64,000 bases of DNA from CAWDZK01 sp963807005 (lineage in GTDB: Bacteria; Actinomycetota; Actinomycetes; JACCUZ01): the NCBI GenBank assembly GCA_963807005.1, contig CAWDZK010000004.1, forward strand, positions 310,001 through 374,000, given 5' to 3'. Position numbers and translations under genes: made by a program. Position 1 is the stretch's first letter. Every line of letters starts with the position of its first letter. Below are positions 17,878-25,891 of the stretch, piece after piece. The notes beneath the pieces were generated by a model. That model saw only the letters and a list, made by a program, of their open reading frames with translations, did not search any database and was not told the DNA's origin.

Positions 17878-18644
17878 TGGGACTGCTCGACGGCAAGCGC
17901 ATCCTCGTCACCGGAGTGCTGATGGACTCGTCCATCGCCTTCCACGTGGCGAGGATCGCCCAGCAGGAAGGCGCCGAGGTCGTCCTGACCTCGTTCGGCC
18001 GGACCATGCGGATCACCCAGACCATCGCCAAGCGACTCCCCACCACGCCTCCCGTCATCGAGCTGGACGCGTCCAACAAGGACGACTTCACGGCGCTGCC
18101 CGACCGGGTGCGCGAGCACGTCGACGGGCTCGACGGGGTCCTGCACTCCATCGGGTTCGCGCCGGAGGCGGCGCTGGGCGGCAACTTCCTCAACACCGAG
18201 TGGGAGGACGTCGCCACCGCAGTTCACATCTCGGCGTACTCGCTCAAGGCGCTCGCCGTCGCCGCGCAGCCGTTGATGCCGCACGGAGGGGCCGTCGTCG
18301 GGCTGACCTTCGACGCGACGGTGGCGTGGCCGAAGTACGACTGGATGGGCGTGGCGAAGGCTGCGTTCGAGTCGACGGCGCGCTACCTCGCCCGCGACCT
18401 GGGGCCGAAGGAGGTGCGGGTCAACCTGGTCGCCGCAGGACCGCTCAAGACCACCGCGGCGAAGTCGATCCCCGGCTTCGAGGAGTTCGAGGGGGTCTGG
18501 TCCACCCGGGCGCCGCTGGCCTGGGACATCGCCGACTTCGACCCGGCAGCGCGCGCATGCGTCGCCCTGCTGTCCGACTGGTTCCCGCGCACCACGGGGG
18601 AGATCGTGCACGTCGACGGCGGCGTGCACGCCATGGGCGCGTAG
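17877..18644 (+). CDS. fabI: Enoyl-ACP reductase FabI (InhA-like)
   Basis: A 255-residue NADH-dependent enoyl-ACP reductase. MGLLDGKRILVTGVLMDSSIA is the FabI/InhA nucleotide-binding start. HSIGF contains the Ser next to the cofactor, and YDWMGVAK holds Tyr and Lys six residues apart, as in FabI and unlike YxxxK SDRs. NLVAAGPLKTTAAKSIPGF is the substrate-binding loop region. It is much closer to the InhA pattern than to enteric FabI by eye. It completes the last step of each elongation cycle and is coupled to fabG by a one-base overlap. Confidence 0.93.
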   Translation: MGLLDGKRILVTGVLMDSSIAFHVARIAQQEGAEVVLTSFGRTMRITQTIAKRLPTTPPVIELDASNKDDFTALPDRVREHVDGLDGVLHSIGFAPEAALGGNFLNTEWEDVATAVHISAYSLKALAVAAQPLMPHGGAVVGLTFDATVAWPKYDWMGVAKAAFESTARYLARDLGPKEVRVNLVAAGPLKTTAAKSIPGFEEFEGVWSTRAPLAWDIADFDPAARACVALLSDWFPRTTGEIVHVDGGVHAMGA

Positions 18645-18652
18645 CGCTGCCG

Positions 18653-20365
18653 ATGGGTGCTCCGGTGCCCGACGACCGTCCGTCCCTCGTCGAGCTGCGC
18701 GTGCTGGACGGCGCGAACGTCTACTTCCCCCGGCCCGCGGTCAAGCTGACGCTCGACGTGGGCCGCGTGCTCGCGCTGCCCGACGCCGATGCCAGGCTGC
18801 TCGGCCAGTCCCTCGCCGTCCCGGCCTCGCGGCCGGGCGCACCGGGGACCGCGCTCCGGCAGAGGTTCGCCCTGCGGGTGGTCACGACGGTCGTACGGCG
18901 GGTGGCCCGGGCCTCAGGAACCACCCGGTTGGCCGTCCGCACCCGGCCGACGGGCGACCTGCACCGGGTGGTGGTGGCCTACCCCTGGCGGCACCGGCAG
19001 CGGGCGCAGGCTCTCGGTCACGCCGTCGCCGGCGTCCTGGACGCGCTGCCGACCGCGGACGTCGCGGGCGTCCTGGCGGCGGCCAGCGTGCACGTGCGGG
19101 GCTCCGAGCTGGGCGACCCGCCCTCGACCCGGACCCCGCACGTACCGGTCGTCGCGGTCACCGGCACGAACGGCAAGACCACCACCGCCCGGATGGTCGC
19201 CCGGATGGCTCGCTGCGCCGGCCTGGTCGTGGGCTGGTCGTCGACCGACGGCGTCTACGTCGACGGCGTCCTGGTGGAGCAGGGCGACTACTCCGGGCCG
19301 GCCGGTGCCGGCCGGGTGCTGGACGACCCGCGGGTCGAGCTGGCGGTGACCGAGACCGCTCGCGGCGGCATCCTGCTGCGCGGTCTGGGGGTGGCGCACA
19401 ACGACGTCTCGGTCGTCACGAACGTCAGCGCCGACCATCTCGGGATGCACGGCGTCGACACCGTGGACCAGCTGGCAGAGGTCAAGGCGGTCGTGACCCG
19501 GGTGACCCGGCCGGCCGGCTGGGTCGTGCTCAACGCTGACGACCCGCGGACGTTCGCCATGCGGCTGGGGGCGCCTTCGCGAGTGTGCGTCTTCTCCCGC
19601 GACCCCGACTCGCCCTCGTTGCGGACGGTGCTGAACGAGGGCGGCCGCGCGATCACGTTGCTCGACGGTGCGGTCACGGTGATGGACGCTCGCAGTGAGC
19701 CGGAGCCGCTGGTGGCCGTGGCCGACGTGCCGATGACCTTGTCCGGCCTCTCCCACGTCAATGTCGAGAACGCGCTCGCCGCTGTCGGTGCCGGTCTCGG
19801 CGCCGGGCTGTCGCGCGACGCGGTCGTCGCCGGGCTGCGCTCCTTCCGGCCCGGCCCCGAGGACAACCCCGGCCGGATGAACGTCTGGACCCTGGTGGGG
19901 GTCACCGTGGTCGTGGACCTGGCGCACAACGAGGCCGGCGTGGCCGCACTGCTCGCGGTGCTGCACGGCCTGCGACCCGCAGGGCATGCCGTCCGGCTGG
20001 TCGTCGGGACACCGGGTGACCGCACCGACGGCATCATTCGGGGCGTCGGGGAGATCGCTGCCCGCGGCGCCGACCAGGTGGTCATCGCGCACAAGGAGCA
20101 CTACCTGCGCGGCCGCGAGCCGGACGCCCTCGCCGACCTGCTGCGGGAAGGTGCGGCGGCGGTCGGCGTCGAGGACGTGCCGGTCCACCCCACCGAGCTG
20201 GCCGGCCTCCGCGCCCTGGTGGCGCAGTCGGTCCCGGGCGACGTCGTCGGCGTGATGTGCCACGCCGAACGGGACGAGATCGGCGACTGGCTGAGCTCGC
20301 AGGGCGCGACGGTGGACAGCCCGGAGGACATCCGTGCCAAGGTGCTGGCGGCCGTCCCGGTCTGA
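18653..20365 (+). CDS. Mur ligase family protein resembling the C-terminal half of cyanophycin synthetase
   Basis: A 570-residue protein. The first 160 residues (ELRVLDGANVYFPRPAVKL) have a start reminiscent of the CphA N-domain, but there is no ATP-grasp domain. From about residue 165 it is a Mur ligase: VAVTGTNGKTTTARMVA P-loop, ETARGGILLRGLGV and NVSADHLGMHGVDT, VVLNADDPR, then a C-terminal domain with VDLAHNEAGVAALL. These motifs match the CphA M domain closely. It is eight bases after fabI and points towards the cphA operon. It may add one amino acid to a polymer or small molecule; the function is not established. Confidence 0.75.
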   Translation: MGAPVPDDRPSLVELRVLDGANVYFPRPAVKLTLDVGRVLALPDADARLLGQSLAVPASRPGAPGTALRQRFALRVVTTVVRRVARASGTTRLAVRTRPTGDLHRVVVAYPWRHRQRAQALGHAVAGVLDALPTADVAGVLAAASVHVRGSELGDPPSTRTPHVPVVAVTGTNGKTTTARMVARMARCAGLVVGWSSTDGVYVDGVLVEQGDYSGPAGAGRVLDDPRVELAVTETARGGILLRGLGVAHNDVSVVTNVSADHLGMHGVDTVDQLAEVKAVVTRVTRPAGWVVLNADDPRTFAMRLGAPSRVCVFSRDPDSPSLRTVLNEGGRAITLLDGAVTVMDARSEPEPLVAVADVPMTLSGLSHVNVENALAAVGAGLGAGLSRDAVVAGLRSFRPGPEDNPGRMNVWTLVGVTVVVDLAHNEAGVAALLAVLHGLRPAGHAVRLVVGTPGDRTDGIIRGVGEIAARGADQVVIAHKEHYLRGREPDALADLLREGAAAVGVEDVPVHPTELAGLRALVAQSVPGDVVGVMCHAERDEIGDWLSSQGATVDSPEDIRAKVLAAVPV

Positions 20366-20519
20366 CGTATGACGGGGTCGAGGAGCGGGCCGTGGTCGAC
20401 CTCGGTCGGGCCGCCGGAGAGGCACCAACGCCGGCGCAACGACGTCCCGGACCCGTCTCGGGGCTGGTGACACCCGTTCTGCCGTCGTTCGTGGTCAGAT
20501 TGTTCGGCTGAGGCCGCGG

Positions 20520-20539
20520 CTGCCCTCGGTGGAGGGCAG
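20520..20539. terminator. Hairpin between convergent genes
   Basis: CTGCCCTC (20520-20527), loop GGTG, GAGGGCAG (20532-20539) form a perfect 8-bp stem directly after the cupin stop codon. It sits in the 174-base gap between two convergent genes, so it could serve both. The rest of the gap shows no gene. Confidence 0.5.
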
Positions 20540-21016
20540 TCACCCGAAGGTGAGACCGTGCTTCTCCATGATCGGCAAGGTCGCGTCCATGTCGCCTTCA
20601 CAGCCGTACGGCTCGACGACGGGGCCGAGGTCCAGATCGGGCGGAGCCGTGTCGATGAGCCGGAAGGCCTCCTCAAGGCCTCCTGGGCTGATGATCTCGA
20701 GCACCCGCGCGGGCTGGTCGGCAGCGTTCCAGAACGTGTGCCACTCCCCACGAGGCTTGAAGACCAGGTCGCCGACCGCCGCCTCATGCTCCTCGCCCGA
20801 GGCGTGGTACCAGACGCGGCCGGCGAGGATGAAGCTGAACTCGTCCTCCTTGGTGTGTCTGTGCATCGGCGCGGCGATCGACCGTGGCGCCAACAGGTGC
20901 TCGACCACGGCGAACCGTCCGCCCCAGTCCTTGGAGTCGATGAGAAAGCGGTCGCGGCAACCATCAATCGGCCCGAGTGCCTCACGCTCGCCGGCCCTGA
21001 TGATCCGTGGATTCAT
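20540..21016 (-). CDS. Cupin domain protein
   Basis: A 158-residue single-domain cupin. Metal-ligand motif 1 is MHRHTKEDEFSFILAGRV and motif 2 is KPRGEWHTFWN, giving three His and one Glu. Such proteins may be small dioxygenases, isomerases or sensors. ATG 21016 is used because the conserved part begins soon after; the open frame runs further upstream without similarity. It follows the alpha/beta hydrolase by 108 bases on the same strand, so it could be the last gene of the cyanophycin operon or independent. Confidence 0.75.
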   Translation of the reverse strand: MNPRIIRAGEREALGPIDGCRDRFLIDSKDWGGRFAVVEHLLAPRSIAAPMHRHTKEDEFSFILAGRVWYHASGEEHEAAVGDLVFKPRGEWHTFWNAADQPARVLEIISPGGLEEAFRLIDTAPPDLDLGPVVEPYGCEGDMDATLPIMEKHGLTFG

Positions 21017-21124
21017 CGGAGCAGTGTCGGGGCCGCCCGGCCCGGACGCAAGAGCAGGCAAGAGCGCATCGCCCGAGCAGATGTCCAGGGAGCCGACCCC
21101 GCTGACACCGGCCGCTGGCACGGC

Positions 21125-21730
21125 CTACCGTGCAGCCGGCGGGGACGGCGGCGCGAACCGGGTGGAGCCGTCGAGGCACCAGTCGAGGGCGGCCGGCCAG
21201 GGCCCGTAGCCGTCGTCGATGGTGAGGTGCCCGGCGCCGCGCAGCACCTCGCTGTCGATGCCGAGCGGGTCGCCGTACATCTGCTGCGCGGTGCCCTCGG
21301 TGCTGTACTCGTCGCGGTCCGAGCACACCAGCCGGACGGCCGAAGGCTCGGCTGTTCCCAGCTCGGCCGGCCGCCTCGAAACGACGAAGGAGGCCATCGC
21401 CGGGGTCTGCGCCGTGACGGCCGGGCTCGGGGGCGCCACCAGCAGCACCCGGTCGGCGAGCGGCCGGACCAGGCCACGGCCGGCCGCGTGCAGCCAGAGC
21501 AGGCAGCCCAGGCTGTGGGCCACCACCACCCGCTCGCCCGCTCCCATCTGCCGCCACTCGGCCGCGAGGGTGTCCAGCCAGTCCTCGACCGCGGGCCGGT
21601 CCGGGTCGGGCAGCTGGGGGTAGAGCGCCTGCTCGCCCCGCGTCCGCAGGGCATCGACCAGCCACCACTGCCAGTGCTCGGGTGGGCGGCGGTTCTCCCA
21701 GCCGTGCAGGACGAGGAACCGGCGGCTCAC
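21125..21730 (-). CDS. RBBP9/YdeN-like alpha/beta serine hydrolase
   Basis: A 201-residue small alpha/beta hydrolase. It opens with FLVLHGWENRRPPEHWQWW, has the nucleophile elbow VAHSLGCL (Ser), the acid in VCSDRDEY and the His in GAGHLTID followed by GYGPWP. This set is typical of the YdeN/RBBP9 family. The GTG start at 21730 overlaps the cphA stop codon by four bases (GTGA), so it is translated with cyanophycin synthetase. Whether it works on cyanophycin products is unknown; these hydrolases usually act on esters or peptides. Confidence 0.82.
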   Translation of the reverse strand: MSRRFLVLHGWENRRPPEHWQWWLVDALRTRGEQALYPQLPDPDRPAVEDWLDTLAAEWRQMGAGERVVVAHSLGCLLWLHAAGRGLVRPLADRVLLVAPPSPAVTAQTPAMASFVVSRRPAELGTAEPSAVRLVCSDRDEYSTEGTAQQMYGDPLGIDSEVLRGAGHLTIDDGYGPWPAALDWCLDGSTRFAPPSPPAAR

Positions 21731-24474
21731 GGTGCCACGGTGTCGGGGTCGCCCACCGCCTCGCCCACATGGGCGCCGGCCTGAGCCTGGTGCGACATGG
21801 TCTCGAGCTCGGCGAGCACGTTCGCGTGCTTGTCGACGCACAGCACGACGAGGTCGGCGGGGTTGGCGCGAGCCATCGCCTCGTGGACGGCGGGGATCTC
21901 CTCGAGGACGATCTCGACCTGCTTGCAGCGGGCGCCCTTCGCCATGCTCTCCCGGGCTCCCTCGGCTACCAGGCCGGCGACGACCCCACGCTCCCGACCG
22001 CGCAGCGCCTGGTCCTCCCGCACGATCAGGACGTCGAAGTGCTCCGCTGCAACGGTTCCGAGCTCGCGCATGTCCTCGTCCCGGCGGTCACCCGCGGTCG
22101 CGATCACGCCGATGCGCTGCGGCCGGGCGAGGTCGGTGACCGCGCCCGCGTCCTCGGCGAGCCGCTCGACGAAGTCGCCGAGCATGCGCATCCCCGGTGC
22201 GTTGTGGCAGTAGTCGACGATGACCATGGTGCCGCCCACGTCGATCTGGTTGAGACGGCCGGGGGACAGGTAGTACGAGGTGGTGAAGGTGCGCAGACCC
22301 TGCCGGATGTCGTGCAGGTGGGCGCCGGCCGCGAACGCGGCGCCGGCAGCGGCCAGCGAGTTCTGCACGTTCATCTTGGCTCTGCCGCCGAAGGTGGCCG
22401 GCAGCAAGTGGGTCCAGGCCAGCTGCATGGTCCGCCGGCCGTGCCGCAGCACGATCATGTCGCCGAGGTCGCCGCGCTCCAGGACGACCGCGCGGCCGCC
22501 TCGACGGCAGTGCTCGTCGATCATGTCCAACGTGTCGCTGCCGGCCGCTGCCATCGAGAACCACACGACCTCGCCGGAGCAGCGCCGGCGCATGCCGCGG
22601 ACGAGCTCGTCGTCGGCGTTGAGGACCGCGAACCCGTCGCGCGGGACCGCCTCGACAACGACCTGCTTCACCTCGGCGAGCTGCTCCAGCGTGTCGATGC
22701 CGCGCGTCCCCAGGTGGTCAGGTGCCACGTTGAGCACGACGGCGACGTCGTTGCGCTGGTAGCCGAGCCCCTCCCGCAGGATCCCGCCGCGCGCCACCTC
22801 GAACACCGCGAAGTCGACCCGCGGGTTCTGCAGCACCATCCTGGCGGACTTCGGGCCGCTCGCGTCGGCGCGGATCACCAGCCGCTCGTCGATGACGATG
22901 CCGTCGGTCGAGGTCATGCCGACCTTTCGGCCCATGCCCTTGAACACGTGCGCGATCATCCGCGAGGTGGTGGTCTTGCCGTTGGTGCCGGTCACCGCCA
23001 CGATCGGGATCCGGCTCGGTGAGCCGGGCGGGAACAGCGAGTCGACGACCGGCTTGGCCACGAACTGGGCGTCGCCCACCGTCGGATGGGTGTGCATCCG
23101 GAACCCTGGTGCGGCGTTGACCTCGCAGATCGCGCCGCCGGTCTCGCGGACCGGCTCGGCGATGTCCGGGGAGATGAAGTCGATGCCGGCCACGTCGAGC
23201 CCGACCACCCGAGCCGCCTCCTCGGCGATCTCCACGTTGTCCGGGTGGGCCTCGAGGGTGCGGTCGATGGAGATACCGCCGGTCGACATGTTGCCGGTGA
23301 GGGTCAGCTTCACCATGGTGCCGTCGGCGGGCACGTCGTCCATCTCGAAGCCCTGCTCGCGCACCAGCTCGGCAGCGGCCTCGTCGACCTTGATCCGGGT
23401 CAGCACCTTCTCGTGGCCGACGCCTCGTCGGGGGTCGGCATTGGTCTCGTCGACGAGCTCGCGCACGGTGCGTACCCCGTCGCCGATGACGTGCGCGGGC
23501 ACCCGCTCGGCGAGCGCGACGAGCTTCCCCCCGATCACCAGCACCCGGTAGTCCTTGCCGGTGATGAACGACTCGACGACCACCCAGCCGCGCCGGGACT
23601 CCTCCTGGGCGTTCGGGAAGGCCGCCCGCAGCTCGTCGGCGTCCTGGAGGTGCAGCATCACGCCGCGACCGTGGTTGCCGTCCAGCGGCTTCGCGACGAC
23701 CGGGTAACCGATCCGGTCCGCCACCCGCACCGCCTGGTCGGCCGTGCGGACCGACTCCGACCGCGGCACGGGGAGGCCAGCGGCAGCGAGCAGGCGGGTC
23801 GTGAGCTCCTTGTCGCCGGCGATGTCGACGGCGAGGGCCGAGGTGTTCGACGTCATCGTGGCGCGGATCCGGCGCTGGTGCACGCCCTGCCCGAGCTGCA
23901 CCAGCGAGTGCTGGTTCAGGCGCAGCCACGGGATGTCCCTCGAGACAGCCTCGTCGAGGATGGCCTGGGTCGACGGGCCGAACGCCGTGCGCTCCGCCTG
24001 CAGCAGGAAGTTCTCCAGCTCGGCGTCGAAGTCGAACTCCGGGTCGGCCCGGACCAGGTGGTTGACGAGGCGGACGGCGAGGACTCCGGCGCGGAGGCCG
24101 ACCTGCTCGTCCACGTATCCGTAGATGACGTTGTACTGACCGGTCACCCCGGTGCCCCGGGTCTTGCCCCGGCGGATGTCGTGCCCCGCCTCCTGCTGGA
24201 ACTGGAGCGCCACGTGCTCGGCGACGTGCCCGAGCCAGGTGCCCTCCTTGAGCCGTTCGAGGAAGCCGCCGCGCCGGCCCCGGGAGCAGGTGTGCCTGGT
24301 GATGCCGGGCAGCGCGTCGACCAGACCGTCCACGAAACCGGGGATCGTGTTGGTCGGGTACTCCTCGAGCGAGCCGAGGTCGACGAGCAGGTGGATGGCC
24401 GGCTCGTAGGACCACAGGTTGGGTCCTCGGTAGACCCGGGTCTGCAGGATCGCGAGGTCCGGGTCCGCCGTCAT
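21727..24474 (-). CDS. cphA: Cyanophycin synthetase
   Basis: A 915-residue enzyme that builds cyanophycin, a poly-aspartate backbone with arginine on each side chain, using ATP. The N-terminus RVYRGPNLWSYEPAIHLLVDLG is characteristic. An ATP-grasp domain follows (about residues 215-480; DGNHGRGV loop, EVNAAPGFRMHTHP). A Mur-ligase M domain follows with VAVTGTNGKTTTSRM at about residue 495 and VLNVAPDHLGTRGIDT. The length is close to the usual 870-900. It follows the cyanophycinase gene by 13 bases and overlaps a hydrolase gene. Confidence 0.95.
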   Translation of the reverse strand: MTADPDLAILQTRVYRGPNLWSYEPAIHLLVDLGSLEEYPTNTIPGFVDGLVDALPGITRHTCSRGRRGGFLERLKEGTWLGHVAEHVALQFQQEAGHDIRRGKTRGTGVTGQYNVIYGYVDEQVGLRAGVLAVRLVNHLVRADPEFDFDAELENFLLQAERTAFGPSTQAILDEAVSRDIPWLRLNQHSLVQLGQGVHQRRIRATMTSNTSALAVDIAGDKELTTRLLAAAGLPVPRSESVRTADQAVRVADRIGYPVVAKPLDGNHGRGVMLHLQDADELRAAFPNAQEESRRGWVVVESFITGKDYRVLVIGGKLVALAERVPAHVIGDGVRTVRELVDETNADPRRGVGHEKVLTRIKVDEAAAELVREQGFEMDDVPADGTMVKLTLTGNMSTGGISIDRTLEAHPDNVEIAEEAARVVGLDVAGIDFISPDIAEPVRETGGAICEVNAAPGFRMHTHPTVGDAQFVAKPVVDSLFPPGSPSRIPIVAVTGTNGKTTTSRMIAHVFKGMGRKVGMTSTDGIVIDERLVIRADASGPKSARMVLQNPRVDFAVFEVARGGILREGLGYQRNDVAVVLNVAPDHLGTRGIDTLEQLAEVKQVVVEAVPRDGFAVLNADDELVRGMRRRCSGEVVWFSMAAAGSDTLDMIDEHCRRGGRAVVLERGDLGDMIVLRHGRRTMQLAWTHLLPATFGGRAKMNVQNSLAAAGAAFAAGAHLHDIRQGLRTFTTSYYLSPGRLNQIDVGGTMVIVDYCHNAPGMRMLGDFVERLAEDAGAVTDLARPQRIGVIATAGDRRDEDMRELGTVAAEHFDVLIVREDQALRGRERGVVAGLVAEGARESMAKGARCKQVEIVLEEIPAVHEAMARANPADLVVLCVDKHANVLAELETMSHQAQAGAHVGEAVGDPDTVAP

Positions 24475-24487
24475 GTGGTCGGGCTGG

Positions 24488-25363
24488 TCATCGGTCGTCG
24501 TCCTCCTCGGGTCGGGCGACCAGCTGGTGGGCCAGGTGCTCCTCGCGGAAGTCGACCAGACGCCGGGTGGCGAGGTCGAACCGGGCTCCGGCGGGCAACG
24601 TGTGGACCACCACCCCGGAGACCAGCAGGGGGGCGCCCAGCTCAGCCATGTGCGCGTCGCTCACGGCTGCCGACCCGTCCGCGACGAACACGCACCCGCT
24701 GCCCACCACCTCGAGCAGGTGGCCGCCCCGGACGACGGCGGCGGTGTCCTCGTCGACGCCGAGCCCGAGGAGGCGGGGCGAGCGGGCGACGAGCGACAGC
24801 AGCCGGCCGTAGCGGTTCCGCTGGGCGAAGTGCTGGTCGACGATGACGTCGGGAAGCAGCCCCAGCCCGGCGGCGGACGCGGTGACGCCCTGGCGCGGGC
24901 TGTCGTACTCGTCACCGAATGCGATCATGTGCTCGCTCACGGCGCTGGCACCGGCCGAGGTGCCGCCCACCAGAGCGCCGTGCTCGTACGCCCTGCACAC
25001 GGCGTCGCCGAACCGGGTGCCCCCGATGACGTGCGTGAGCTTGAGCTGGTTCCCCCCTGTCATGAACACGGCGTCGACGTCGGTCAGCAGGTCCGCGAGG
25101 CCGGCGTCGTCGGCGTCGGCCCGCGTCTGCGGTCGAAGCGGCAGGACGTCGCCGGCCCCCAGCTCGCCGAAGACGTCGGCGTACTCCTCGAGGATCTCGG
25201 GACCGAGAGAGGACGCGGTCGCGACCACGGCGATCCGGGCGCCGTCGCCACCTGCGAGCCGGACGAACTCGCGCAGCACGACCCGGGACCCGGTGCGGTC
25301 CTCGGCTCCGCCGATGATGCACAGGGTCCCGGCAGCGACCGGGTTCACGGCTCGACGAGGCAC
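24488..25363 (-). CDS. cphB: Cyanophycinase (peptidase family S51)
   Basis: A 291-residue serine exopeptidase that cuts cyanophycin to beta-Asp-Arg dipeptides. It starts GTLCIIGGAEDRTG, then has the strand VFMTGGNQLKL, the nucleophile Ser in GTSAGASAVSEHM and the acid/base regions DQHFAQRNRYGRL and LGLGVDEDTAAVV. The GTG at 25363 is chosen because TACCCT lies six bases upstream; ATG 25390 would add nine residues but overlaps that promoter box. It is the first gene of the operon with cphA, so synthesis and breakdown enzymes are made together. Confidence 0.92.
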   Translation of the reverse strand: MPRRAVNPVAAGTLCIIGGAEDRTGSRVVLREFVRLAGGDGARIAVVATASSLGPEILEEYADVFGELGAGDVLPLRPQTRADADDAGLADLLTDVDAVFMTGGNQLKLTHVIGGTRFGDAVCRAYEHGALVGGTSAGASAVSEHMIAFGDEYDSPRQGVTASAAGLGLLPDVIVDQHFAQRNRYGRLLSLVARSPRLLGLGVDEDTAAVVRGGHLLEVVGSGCVFVADGSAAVSDAHMAELGAPLLVSGVVVHTLPAGARFDLATRRLVDFREEHLAHQLVARPEEDDDR

Positions 25364-25369
25364 GGTCCG

Positions 25370-25402
25370 AGGGTAGAGGTCGCGGGTCATGCGCGGCAGG
25401 AT
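25370..25402. promoter_or_regulatory. Divergent -10 boxes for cphB-cphA and the SixA gene
   Basis: TACCCT on the minus strand (25375-25370) lies six bases before the cphB GTG. CAGGAT on the plus strand (25397-25402) lies six bases before the ATG at 25409. The second is a weaker nAnnnT match. Confidence 0.42.
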
Positions 25403-25408
25403 GACCGG

Positions 25409-25879
25409 ATGGACCGCGCGCCGCGACGACTGGTACTGGTCCGGCACGCCAAGGCCGAGAGCGGCGAGGCGGACAGCGACCACGAGCGCCGGCTGACCAC
25501 CCGCGGGAGGCGCGATGCCGCTGCGAGCGGGGCCTGGGTCGCCGGCCGCGTCGACTCACTGGACCACGTCTGGGTCTCCTCGGCCCGGCGGGCACAGCAG
25601 ACCTGGGAGGCGCTGCGGACGGCGCTGCCGGACCCGGCCGAGGTCGTCGTGGACCGAGGTCTGTACCTGGCAGGTGGCCGCGACGTGCTCGAGCATCTTG
25701 CTGCCCATCGGCACGGGGTGAGCCTGGTGGTCGGCCACAACCCGACGATGGAGCAGGTCGTGATGGCCCTCACCGGCGACCTGCATGCGCTCCGGCCCGG
25801 TGCCGCAGCGATCGTGGACCTCCACGGCGGGGAGGCCTGGCGTGGCCAGCTGGTCGAGGTGTGGTCACCTCCGCGCTGA
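25409..25879 (+). CDS. SixA-type histidine phosphatase
   Basis: A 156-residue member of the histidine phosphatase superfamily. The phosphohistidine motif is VLVRHAKAE near residue 10; the arginine of SSARRAQQT and the second His in VVGHNPTMEQV complete the active site. The short length and the RHAK start fit the SixA branch, which dephosphorylates phosphohistidine proteins in E. coli. In actinobacteria the target is not known. It converges with serB. Confidence 0.85.
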   Translation: MDRAPRRLVLVRHAKAESGEADSDHERRLTTRGRRDAAASGAWVAGRVDSLDHVWVSSARRAQQTWEALRTALPDPAEVVVDRGLYLAGGRDVLEHLAAHRHGVSLVVGHNPTMEQVVMALTGDLHALRPGAAAIVDLHGGEAWRGQLVEVWSPPR

Positions 25880-25891
25880 CCCCGTGCTTCG

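Noticed and set aside
18200..18652. Upstream extension of the Mur-ligase-like gene
   Set aside because: It overlaps fabI almost entirely in another frame; ATG 18653 is the first sensible start.
25364..25390. Cyanophycinase start at ATG 25390
   Set aside because: It would place the TACCCT box inside the coding region and add residues not needed by the family; GTG 25363 is preferred, though not proven.
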